A DNA stretch of 64,000 nt from Phaseolus vulgaris (Eukaryota; Streptophyta; Magnoliopsida; Fabales; Fabaceae). Location: assembly GCF_000499845.2 (NCBI RefSeq), contig NC_023754.2, positions 27,442,611 to 27,506,610 of the forward strand, read 5' to 3'. Numbering within the stretch: the first letter of the stretch is position 1; every line of letters begins with the position of its first letter. A program made the position numbers and the translations under genes. A model generated the notes under the pieces. It saw only the letters and a list, made by a program, of their open reading frames with translations. It was not told the DNA's origin and did no database searches. Below, in pieces: positions 24,866 through 36,268 of the stretch.

Positions 24866-26096
24866 ATGGCTACTAGACGTGTTCGTTACTCCCCTCTTGC
24901 CACAGATGACGATGATGGTGCTATTAATAGACCATTTGACCCACGATTTGATTATACACCGAGGGCCTTGGATAAAGTTCCCTGGAAATCCATTGCCCTT
25001 GCACTCTTCCTGTTATTCCTTGGCACAGGACTTCTGTTTCTTTCATACTTTATCTTCTCTGGTCATATGGGGGGAGAAAGTTCTCAAGCATATGGTCTTT
25101 TAGCCCTTGGCTTCCTTAGCTTTCTCCCAGGTGTGTTGGATTCTCTGAATGTGATATGCATTATGTATGTTTAAGTATCTAGTTTAATTAATATAAAACC
25201 AAGAATAATTGTTTTGACAACTTTGAGACTGCTGAGCTAATATACTTTTGGACGAATTGGTTGTTAGTTATGCATTACGAGCCCAGCATCGAGATTGATT
25301 AGCTCAAACTGCATTTGATCTTTACCCCCTGAGAAACACAGAAACCATGCCAATTTTGTCATGTTCAATTGAATTTGTCGAAATGGGGGATAGTGGATGC
25401 ACTTCATGATTAGCAGAGAGATAATTCACAGATCATAAACTATGCCGTTTGCGTTGATCAGCCTTTACAATGAATCAGTTAAAAATGTTTCAAAGAAATG
25501 TGACATACCAATACTCTCACCTGATGAGAATATCATTGCATATAATGCGAAGCATACAATTATGGATCCATGTCAGCTGTCCTCTTTGTCTATCCCACCA
25601 CATAAAATATGCTACCTAGACAATAACATGACATTAATACTATAGTAACATAATTTCATTAGCTAAAACTTTTCCTTGCTTATTAAAAAAGAACTTTAAT
25701 GTGTACTTAATTGATGAGAGTAGAATATGAGACTGGGCATGGAATGGGTGGAGGTCATGTTCATCTCTATGATTATGTTTACAATTATGAATTAATGATT
25801 ATTTCCATCATATATATGGAATGATGTGTCTTGCCGTACTTTTTAGCCTGTTTTATTTGTTCTAGAGCTTGAAGTGTCTCATTTCTTTCGTTCACAGATG
25901 CTTCTTGACTGCTAAATATTAATTTAGTTTGTATCTACCATGACTATGCACATATTAACTATCTGTCACGTGGATCTTTTTCTGGAAACATAATTCTCCT
26001 TAATTTCTGGATACAGGTTTTTATGAGACTCGAATTGCATATTATGCATGGAGGGGTGCTCAAGGATACCGCTTTTCTGCCATTCCTGATTATTAG
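24866..26096 (+). CDS. TMEM230 (DUF872) family two-span membrane protein
   Basis: Two coding exons, 24866-25130 and 26017-26096, join in phase to give 114 residues. The polar N-terminus is followed by the family hallmark region around DKVPWK, a first membrane span at about 41-63, a GHMGG loop, and a second span at about 74-92. The C-terminus YYAWRGAQGYRFSAIPDY is the conserved TMEM230 tail. Animal TMEM230 sits on trafficking vesicles; the plant role is not established. The exon-exon join falls within the conserved LPG-FYETRIAYY segment, which supports the model. A TTTAG acceptor about 22 bases before the ATG suggests a leader intron. Length matches the family. Confidence 0.94.
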
Positions 26097-26394
26097 AGCA
26101 TTACTGTAAATGAGTACTAGAGCTATACCTTGAAATCTTTGTAATGATCAAATTTGGTTGCAACTGTATGTTTGAATGACACAGATAGAATAAAATGGTA
26201 GATGTAATCGTGTTGATATACAAGTAGATGATCCAGTGACAAAATTTAGAAAAAAAATGCATATAACTTAAAATTATTTCAATCAAAATTGGGACATTTA
26301 GGCATTTCAGTGAGGTGGGATCAACTCGTTATTGACGTTTGATTGTGACAATTTATAATTTTTTGAATAATAACGGATGTTCTCAAGACTCACT

Positions 26395-27140
26395 AAGGTG
26401 TGTTTCCTTCAGAGGAGGGAGGAGGGAGGAGGGAGGAGGGAGGAGGGAGGAGGGAGGAGGGAGGAGGGAGGAGGGAGGAGGGAGGGGTGTTTTTTTGTGT
26501 TTGTTTCCATGGTTTTGAGAGTGGGAAAGAGGATGGAGGGATTTTTTCATTCTTCACAAAATGAAGAGATTCACGAGGATTTAATAGGATTGTTGCATTT
26601 TACCAAAATACTCTTGTACATGTATTTTATTTTAATATATAAAATTAAATATTACATAAATTTATTTATTATTTATAATTTTAAAAATATTTAATTATAC
26701 TATTAATAACAACATATAATTATAAATAATAAAATAAAATTATAATATCAACAATATATATAGTTATATAAAATAACAAATGAATATTATTTTCATAAAT
26801 TTTAATGTATTTAATTTATTTCAATTTAACACCAAAATATTTTATATTATATTTTTTAATTTTTTATTAAAAATATAAATAATTATGAATATTATATATT
26901 AAAAATATTTAATTAATTCAAATCTACACACAAAAAATCATAATTCATTATTTAAATATTTTTTAATAAGAAGGATAATTTTGTAAACTTACAATAAACC
27001 ATTCTCACAAATCCACACTATCATCTCTCCATCCAAACAACCTCACATATTCTCACACATCCTCTTCAATCCTCACAAATCCATTCCCTCCCATCCTCAC
27101 AAATCCCCTTCTCAATCCAAACAGAGAGCCTCAGTTTGGG
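26395..27140. mobile_element. Long imperfect hairpin element (MITE-like)
   Basis: A purine-rich left arm (GAGGATGGAGGG, GATTCACGAGGATT, up to about 26620) is matched in inverted orientation by a pyrimidine-rich right arm (AATCCTCACAAATCC words, about 26990-27130). The middle is almost pure A+T. The TTTACCAAAATACTC segment of the left arm also has its inverted counterpart (TTTACAAAATTATCC read in reverse). The right end carries CTCAATCCAAAC, a word typical of plant hairpin MITEs. Ends are approximate and no target duplication was found. Confidence 0.55.
26412..26486 (+). repeat. 7-bp GGAGGGA minisatellite, about 10-11 units
   Basis: The tract is a perfect run of the unit GGAGGGA, entirely purine on this strand. 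Alternating GG and GGG runs give strong G-quadruplex potential, and mirror symmetry allows triplex formation. It sits in the left arm of the hairpin element; the opposite arm has no matching expansion. Confidence 0.95.
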
Positions 27141-28182
27141 TTATTCTTTTGCAGGTAAATGCGATTAAGGAAATGTTTTAATAAAATTTTCTATAAAAAG
27201 GTTAGAAGAAAAAAAAATAGATTTTTTATAAATTAAATTAATATGGGAAAGTTATATAAAAGCCTTTTACAATTAGTTTTTTTATAATTTAATTTTAATT
27301 TATAAAAGAATCTTACTTTTCTTTTCGTAGAAATTTTGATGGAGAAGTTTGTTTGAACGGATTTGATGACTAACTTTGGGACATAGATTGCGTGCGAAAT
27401 GCAAAACGTGCACACGGGACTTATGCAAAAAATAAAGTGGCACTTATCTTTCATTATTATTTTTTTTATAGTTTATTTAGCACAAATAGTTTCAAAAGTA
27501 TAATTTATTTAATACATGATAAAAGTGAAGAGAATAAACAACCACGAGATCCTTTTCATTTACAGTTGAATTATAGTCTCCTGGAATAATTACAAACTGT
27601 GGATAGCCCCATTGAAGAGTTCAACAAAAAACTAAAATTCGTTATCATGGGGTGAATTTTTAAAACATTTACTACCTTTTCAATGATGCAGATTCAACCA
27701 TGGCATTATAACAATCACATCCAATCATGCATTATTTTTATAACTTTGCAGGGCTTTGATAAATAAGGAACGTGCGGTGAGCTAATTTTGGTTGGGGATA
27801 AGGTGAGATGAGAGTATTAAGATAATAGTTTGTGTAATCATTGTAATTAAAATTGTTTTTGGTGGGCCTACACAGAGCACAATAACATTGCTTTTCTTTT
27901 TGTCCATCATTATTATTCTGTTTAACAATAAAGATAAGTAAAGAAAGAAATCAGAAAAATAACAAGGCCTTCCTTTTCGAAGGTAAGAGAAAGAAGAAAA
28001 GTCAACTGGTTGCATTCTTACTTGTGCAGATGGTTAATCTTATTATTCTTTTTTTAAAACTTCCACGACAGTATTATTAAACACATGGAATATGCAAAAA
28101 TTACTCTTGCTTACTATTTTAATGATAATTACAACCATCCTTATCTTTACATAAAATATACTTAAAATATAAAGATAATTTT

Positions 28183-28690
28183 TTTACATATTTGTGTAGC
28201 TAAGCCGAGATAGCAACCTAGCCCGTGAAATATAGCACTGGAGTAATCAAGTTGGATACTATTTCTCGATAAGAAAAAAGTTAGATTCTATATAATGATT
28301 AATTTAAAATATAAAGTAATTAATAGTTATATTTATAAATATTAATAATTTATTATTTTATAAAATAGTATTTAATTTAATTAATATAATAATTATTTTT
28401 TATTTTTAAAATTATTTTAATTTAATTTTACATATTTGTGTAGCTAAGCCCAGAAACAACTTAGCTCGTGAAATACAGCACTGGAGTAACCAAGTTGGAC
28501 ACTATTTCTCGATAAGAGAAAAGTTAGATTGTATCATTACACTGTAATTGAAATTATACACCACACATGTGTGTATAATTTATAATGATTAATCTTAAAT
28601 ATTAATAATTTATTAATTTATAAAATAGTATTTAATTCTGTTAATATAATAATTAATTATTTAATTTTTAAAATTAGTTTTTATTTAATA
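28183..28690. repeat. 244-bp tandem duplication
   Basis: Segments starting at 28183 and 28427 share TTTACATATTTGTGTAGCTA, GAGTAA-CAAGTTGGA and ACTATTTCTCGATAAG with scattered substitutions, then continue into an AT-rich tail of the same type. The second copy carries an insertion holding a perfect 11-bp inverted repeat (28551-28581, ends AAATTATACAC). The AT-rich tail recurs elsewhere in the window near 22450-22560 and 31940-32020. Confidence 0.75.
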
Positions 28691-31600
28691 AATTTTTTAT
28701 AATATTTAGAATTTATTTTTGCATATTTTTATTTTGTTGAATTTTTATCCTATCCCCAATAATATACACAGTCCAATATCATTTAATGTACATTAATTTT
28801 CTTGGATTAGGTGGGACACCTTTCTTTTAATACATTTATTTTCTGAGTCAAATAAATGCATTCTGCACTCTCCACTTCTTTATAATTTAATTAATTTAGA
28901 AGAAGCTAAGGGCTGAAAGTGGTGATATCCCTTGTCTCACAATTATTCTAGATTTATAATGGCAGTTTCAGTTTCTTTTTTTACTATTACTTTATCTAAC
29001 AAATAATGGTAACAAGATTCAAATAATAAACCAACACAATTCTTCTCTCAATCATTCCATCTACAAAACCATATGGATACAAGCCACGCGTTTCATTACG
29101 AGCCAAGCAAGCTTTTTCTGTGGAAAAACCTTCCAAATTTTCCGCCTTTTATCGGAGAATATGTGAATCAATGCGCGTAATTTTAATTTAGTTAATAAGT
29201 TTGAATCTCAGATATTATAATAATTGTATCATAATATAATATTCTCATACTTTATGATTGGTCCAAAATTAGAGTGAAGGAGACCTTAATTGATTCAGCT
29301 GCAGCCACAGGATCCCCCAAAGATAATTCCAATTTGCAGTATCCAACCCAAATATCATAATCATGAAAAACAATATAAGAATATTTAACGAAGAGACAGA
29401 AACAAGAAGAAACAGAAATATTGCACTTGAGCCACGAAAAGCTTGAATCCATGCTCTTCATTTTTCAACATTACTCAAGTCATTATAACTCAAGTGAGAA
29501 CTTACATGTTGACTAAGAAAAAACAGATGCAAATCTCTTATTTTTAAAGGGTCTTAATTGGTGAAGGTAAATGTAAGTTCTAGAATTTTGAAAAATCATG
29601 TACGTACATCAAGGAGCTTGTGTGATGATATGGTTCTTAAAACGATAATAAAGTGGTAGTTGAAGTTCTAGAACTTAGAGTGATTATTAAAATCCTAGAA
29701 TTTATTGAAACAAATCTAACAAAAGTATTTTGAGAATGCTCAAAACATAAGCATTCAAGTAATGTGTTTTACAAATTGATTTTGGGTCAACTTAAGTACT
29801 TGAAAAAAAAAACAATTTGTAATTATTTTGAATTATGAGAAATAGAAAAATGAAATTTCAATTTTATTGAATTAGGTACAAATAATGTAGCTATGTGTTG
29901 ATATATGTTGTTTTGAAGTTAGTGAGGAGTGTGAAGTTGATATTTGATTTGCATAATAAATATTGAATTAATGACGTAGGTACATATAAAGTTCTTGGTA
30001 TACATAATGAAATAAATTTTAAAAAATTAAAATAAATTTTATTTAGTTAAAAAATGAAAAATGGTGTGAAATGATATAATTAATAAGGTTTGAGATAGTG
30101 AAATGAAGTTATATATATTTTTACATTATATTATATTTGGTAGTTGAATTGGGTACATTGATGTTTTTTTTATCTTGTTGAAATAACATATTTTTAAATT
30201 GCCAATAATGAAATTAGTTTTTTTTAGAGGATTTTGATTAATGAGTTTTATTTCGCCAAACAAAATCACTCCGGTGATAAAGTCCATGTAGTTTGCAAAA
30301 AATCATTTAGCAGATTAGGTCTGGAAAAAAAAATTGTACTTAGTGACTAAATTTTGATGAGTGGCTTTCTAAAATGTTGAAATTTTATAGTTGTTTATTT
30401 TTTAAAACGACTTTGATATTTATAATCCTAATATAGTTTAATAGATTTATGTGTAGTGTATGTTTTGAAATGTTTTTTCTTAATGCTTAAAATTAGAATA
30501 ATCAGTGAGATTATCCTCCAAATCACTTAAATAAAGATTTTAGTTTTGAGAAGTAAATATAGATTTTACATGCAAATATGCAAATAAGTTATCCTAATTG
30601 GTTATGAACTATCCTATGTATATATATGTTTAAATTTTCAGTCAGGTGTTAAGTGAAAGTATTCAATATATGTTTTAATATAATTTTGTTATATAATCAT
30701 AGATTAAGTTGAAATTATTTAAATTCTAAGTATAAATATTATGAATGATAAGACTGATTTGAATTTTTATTTTAATGACTCTAACTTTTATGTTTTATAT
30801 GAATGTATTATTTTATTTTATTATTATATTTTTGAAAATTTCCTACATATTGTATATATTTGTATTTTAGTGTACAGAAAACTATTTATTGGGAATTATA
30901 TGGTTATTTATTTATCAGTTTTTTCGGATATTCTTATAATAGTATTTAAATTATAAACATCATTTATAGAGAGAATACGTTACAATTATTTTATTACATG
31001 ACACACACATGAAAAAAATTATATTAGGATTATTAATACAACATTGTTTATTTACTGTCTTGAAAACTGATCTTTTATGGAAATAACTTTTTTATTCTGA
31101 TGCTATATAATGTCATATATCTTTTATTCCATTCATAAATATATTGTGGATAAAGGAATTGACTTATTTACACAAAGATTGGTCAATTCCATCTATATTG
31201 CAAAATAAATTATTATTTTTAATTCACATCTTTTGAATATATATAGTTAATGGATCTTTGCATGCAGGTTGACTGTTACCAAATCTTCATACCCAGCTAT
31301 CCTATATATATACATCATAAAATTAAAATGAATAATGCATAAACAATGCATGTGCTTTATATATAGTAGCAGTCCTCTTGCAATAAAGTCATAAAAATAT
31401 AACAAAATTTCATAGATTGTACTATATTTAATCATGAATGGATCACACGACTAGGTTTTCTATTTATACTTCTTTCATACTTTCTCTACCAATTCTGATT
31501 AGATCCATGTACCAAAATTTCCCTAATATGAAAATACCTCCATATAATAAATAATTGCCAACTCACGATATTTATTTTAAAATTTGATAAAAACAACAAA

Positions 31601-31716
31601 TAAATAACATATTAAAAGGAATAATATTTTGAAATTTTAATTAAACTAATAATATTAATCATTTTAAAATAAATTCATAATGTTAAAGAAGAAGTTAATT
31701 GTAAAAAAACAATATT

Positions 31717-32038
31717 CACTAAAAAAAATCATTAAAAAAACAAATTTTAGATAAAAAAAATAATTAGTTGATATATTGATTAAGTTAAATATTATTTTAG
31801 AGACTAAAAAAAATATTTGTGTTTAAATTAATTTCCATAATTGATAAATATTTTTTAAATTAATATTTAATTAGCTATCAGATTTTAACTATCAATAATT
31901 ATTTAGATGTTAAAGTTTGTAGCTAATTGATATTAATAATTTTTTTAATTTTTAAAATAGTATTTAATTTAATTAATATAATAATTAATTATTTTTTATT
32001 TTTAAAATTGGTTTTTATTTAATGGTTTTTTAGAAGTG
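31717..32038. mobile_element. Small non-autonomous element with CACTA-like ends
   Basis: The left end reads CACTAAAAAAAATCATTAAA; the right end in reverse reads CACTTCTAAAAAACCATTAAA. The interior is AT-rich with many TTAATATAATAATTAATT words. A right end of the same type is at 57131. No 3-bp target duplication is visible, so the call is tentative. Confidence 0.35.
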
Positions 32039-34521
32039 TTTAATTAAAAATATAATTATATATACAAAACTATTTAAAATATTTCAGTACATTTTAGATT
32101 CACTAATATTAATTATATTAATGAATTAGAATTAAATATTTTCAATTTGAACATAATTTTCAAGTTAATGACATTGGTTTCTTAGCTCTTTTGCTAATGT
32201 TTGAAATTATAAGTCCTTTTCGAATGAATTCAGAGTATAAAAGAAGAATAAAATTATTATGTTGATGACACAGTATTATTTCCTTCCCCAAAAATTATGC
32301 AATTGTTTCTTCCACAATATTAGACTTCTCACCCAAGTCCCTTTGGACCCATTTGCACTCAAGCACTCCAAACCAGAAATTTGTTATTTACAACTCAAAC
32401 ATTTTAAAAGTAATTGAAATTAATTCCATATTTTTTAAATTTTTTTTTACTAGACTTTAAAAATTCAAAACTTAGAATATAGATAGTTTTAAAATAGATT
32501 CATGTCTAAAAGAAAAAACATAATCGATAATCATTATACTTATATAGTAATTTTATAACTACTGTAATTATAATTTTTTTAATTAAAATATGTTTTGTTC
32601 ACATGTACATAACTCAAAATTATAATATAGTTAATAGATGAATTTAAAAAATCTGATAGTGATAAAAAACATATATTTTAAAAGTTGAAAATGTTAACTA
32701 ATTCAAATATGTAAATACCATACCACATCATTCATAATTATATCAAACATATTTCTTATCCCAATAAATTCACAAAGAAATCACATCATACTAAAATTCA
32801 GAGCTTATAAAAGACGGCATTGAATAGTTTTATATGAGACAAAGACTTATGATTAGGGTACAGTTGAGTATAATTTTGATTGCAGAAAAGAAGAGACACT
32901 TCCTTAATATACTCATGCATATGTCTATCAATCTTTCATCAACGCATATGTCCATCAATCTTTCATCACTTTTATTTCATTTTTACCATTTAATTTGGAT
33001 ATATCTCATTTCTTTAATACCACACTATACTTAATTAGATCATACACCTCTAACATAATTATACTTCATAATTCTTAACTACTAACAGTTATATAATTTT
33101 ACAATATTAATTATAACAAGATCATACCATTTTAAGGATTATCCAAATAAATATAATTATGTTTTAAATACGGAAACATTACTTCAGTGAGTTCCTTTCA
33201 TTTAAATAATATTTTCTAGTAAAATAGAAATTACTCTTAACTTTCTCTTTATTTGAATAACAAGTTTTGCTTGAATAATGAAACTCTTTATTTTTTAAGT
33301 AACAAATTCAAAAGTTAAAAACCCTCTCTTAATCTCAATCTTACACTACAAAATATGCAAATTATAATACTTTTCAAACATATCAAAATAACTACCCGAA
33401 TATTTAATTTTTATCAAAATCAATTTTATTATGAGATTAGACAAAGTCCAATTTTTTTTTAAAATCTATTTAACATAAGAAATCACATAAATGATTGAAC
33501 CAATCAAACTTAATAACCTAATTTAATATCATTAAGTTAAATTACATGCCTACCACCTTTTGATTCACATGTTTCAAACTAACCAAATTTTATTTTTAAT
33601 CAAAAGATATAACTCTTCTTACACCTAACTTTCTTATTCCTTATATCAGTTTATAATTTTGTACATAAACAACTAATCTTAGATCATTTATAAACTATCA
33701 GTACGGACTCAGTTACATCTACTTGTTATAATTAAAAAAACACCTACAATATCAAATATACATAATTTCTACTGATATATTTTATCGCTAACATCTCCAC
33801 AAAACTATTTTAATTTTTTTTATATACTATTAATTTATTAAAATATAAACGTAAATTAAACTTAATTATCATTAATACCACACAATATATTAAGGCAAAT
33901 AACAGGCTCTCTTACATTTTATGTTTACTGATATTAATGATTTAAAAATATTATTTTTTTAATATAATGAGAATGATTTTTAGTTTTGACTAGCCGCATC
34001 TAAAAGAAAGAAAAAAAGCTAACCATTTGGGATACTAATATATCGTACTTATTCATGAACTTTGAATCCATGTACGAGGTAAGAGCAACACAAATCCTGT
34101 GATCGATGATCCAAAAGACTATTGAAATTAGCCTTTTAATTATTTATGGTGTAATTTTTAAGTTTTTATTTTCAAATTAAATTAACCAGAATAAATAAGG
34201 TTGAAAGAGAAAACAACCCAAAGAAGAAAATTCAAAATTGTCTACTTCTTGGCCTGGAAGGATCCAACAATATTTGGAAGCACGGATTGACCGAAAGACG
34301 TGTTTTCCCCGCACCTTCCCCACCAAAATGGTAATTTATTTAGTTTTAATGTCTTTCTATTTTAAAAAATAGTAATTAAATAATTATTTATATTTACTTG
34401 AGCAGCAAGTTCTATTTCTTTTTTTTATGTCTATGAAATTAAAGATATTCCATTTTCTCTGGGAAATTCAAGTCATTAATACAGTTGAAAAACATGGTCA
34501 GAATTTAAGCTTTTGGCTACG

Positions 34522-34671
34522 ATGGACAAAGATATGAACTTTCCATATTTGGAGGAGAAGCAATCTCTTTTGTGTTACGCTCTTTCTATATTCATCTTTG
34601 TTGTTGGGTTTGAACATTTTAATCTGGACAAAGATTTCACCTTTGGGTTTGTAATTCATCGCCAGCTGTAG
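34522..34671 (+). other. Upstream ORF of 49 codons before HSFA4
   Basis: An ATG at 34522 opens a 49-codon frame ending at TAG 34669-34671, about 300 bases before the main start. The encoded peptide has an acidic N-terminus and a hydrophobic centre (ALSIFIFVVGF). If transcription starts upstream of 34522, this frame could lower translation of the heat stress factor. The transcription start is not known from sequence, and a leader intron ending at TTTTGCAG (about 34866) is possible. Confidence 0.4.
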
Positions 34672-34968
34672 CTGGGGGGACTGAAGATAAGGCTGTGACC
34701 ACTGATTTTCTCGAAGGAGGGTTTCTGAATTGAATTGGCAAAAAGGGTATCTCTTTTTTGGGAATTATCACTTTCTGTAATCTGGGATTGGTGAAACCTA
34801 TCGAGAGAGCAGAGGGGGAGAACAAGGATGTATTTTTTTAGATACATGTGTGTGTTTTGTTTTGCAGTGGACATATTTGTGAAAGGGTGAAGGGGTTTTA
34901 AATTATTTTTTTCTGAGTATACTGAAGGGTTTTTGAGGGTTCACGTTGTTTTGAGATTTGTGTTTTGG

Positions 34969-36268
34969 ATGATGGAGGAAGCTCAGGGCAATTCTAGCTC
35001 CTTGCCTCCTTTCCTCAGCAAGACTTATGACATGGTTGATGATCCTTCAACCAATTCCATCGTTTCCTGGAGTGTCACCAATAAGAGTTTCGTTGTTTGG
35101 AACCCACCAGAGTTTTCAAAGGATTTGTTACCCAGATTCTTTAAGCACAGTAACTTCTCCAGTTTTATCAGGCAGCTCAACACTTATGTAAGTAAATTCA
35201 ATCTTCTTCATCTTCATCGATTTGATAATTGTTTTCAATGTTAATATTATTATTACTACTATTTTCTTGTTTCCTGGTAAAGGGGTTGATTGTTTTGAAC
35301 TATGTCATGGTTTTCTGTTTGATCAGGGGTTTAGAAAGATTGATCCTGAACTATGGGAATTTGCAAATGAGGGTTTTGTGAGAGGTCAGCCACATCTTTT
35401 AAAGAATATTCATAGGCGCAAACCTGTTCATAGCCATTCTTTGCAGAATATTCAGGTTCAGGGGTCTTCTCCACTGACAAAATCAGAAAGGCAGAGTTTC
35501 AAGGATGAGATACGGAAGCTTAAAGATGAAAAAGATCAAATTCTTCGGGAGTTGGAGAGGCATGAACAGGAGTGGGGAATGTATGAGGTACAACTACAAT
35601 ACTCAAATGATCGATTGGAACAGTTGGAAAAGAAGCAAGAAAATTTGGTTTCTTCTGTTTCTGAAGTGCTGCAGAAACCTGGGATTGCCTTAAATCTCTT
35701 GCCACTGACAGAAAACGGGGATAGAAAACGTAGGTTGCCAAGAAGTGGTCTCTTCAGTGATGATGATAGCATTGAAGATCATATGGAAACTTCCTCTGTA
35801 TTACCTGGGGTAAATGCTGAGGGTGCCTCTATTTTCGCACCGAACATGGAGCGATTTGATATACTCGAATCATCCATTATGTTTTGGGAGAATATTGCAC
35901 ATGATGTTCAAAGTCATGTGAACATGGATTTGGATGAAACAACAAGTTGTGCAGATAGTCCAGCTATATCTTCTGTCCAGCTGGAGGTTGAAGTTCAGCC
36001 TAAATCACCTGGAATCAACGTGAATTCTGAGTCAGCTGTAGCGGCTGTACCTGATCTTGATGCATCAAAAGAGTCACCAGTGGGAACAGTTCCTGTGGCT
36101 ACTGGTGTTAATGATATATTCTGGGAACGGTTCTTGACAGAGAATCCTGGTTCTGAGAATCAGGAAGTGCATTCTGAAAGGAAAGATTCTGATGGCAGAA
36201 GCAATGCCAAATTTTGGTGGAACATTAGGAATGTAAATAACCCTCCAGAACAGATAGGGCATTCTTAG
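34969..36268 (+). CDS. HSFA4A: Heat stress transcription factor, class A4
   Basis: Two exons, 34969-35187 and 35327-36268, give 386 residues. The winged-helix DNA-binding domain covers about residues 12-105 and is split by the intron found in all plant HSF genes, after RQLNTY. Next comes the HR-A/B coiled coil for trimerisation (about 126-185) with the longer class A spacing. A basic nuclear-localisation cluster RKRRLPR starts at about residue 206. Two AHA activation motifs are visible, [11 protein letters not shown] near 257-267 and [13 protein letters not shown] near 336-348. Domain order and AHA sequences are those of the A4 subclass, linked in other plants to oxidative and heat stress responses and programmed cell death. 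Two adjacent ATGs (34969, 34972) could both serve as start. An upstream ORF lies at 34522. Confidence 0.95.

Larger units (their letters stand above)
26097..34968. other. Large AT-rich intergenic region rich in small repeats
   Basis: No gene is supported over nearly 9 kb. It contains a hairpin element with a G-rich minisatellite (about 26395-27140), a 244-bp tandem duplication (28183-28690), a CACTA-ended repeat (31717-32038) and a two-copy 27-bp direct repeat near 32914-32969. The last part, from about 34200, becomes less AT-rich and is probably promoter and 5' untranslated region of the heat stress factor gene, including an upstream ORF at 34522. I looked for consensus heat shock elements here and found none. 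Confidence 0.6.

Noticed and set aside
26377..26694. Plus-strand frame of 105 codons with an Arg-Arg-Glu-Glu-Gly-Gly-Gly repeat
   Set aside because: The repeat is only the translation of the GGAGGGA minisatellite, and the rest is low complexity.
34000..34968. Heat shock elements in front of HSFA4
   Set aside because: Only GAA and TTC words with wrong spacing were found; no nGAAnnTTCnnGAAn match.
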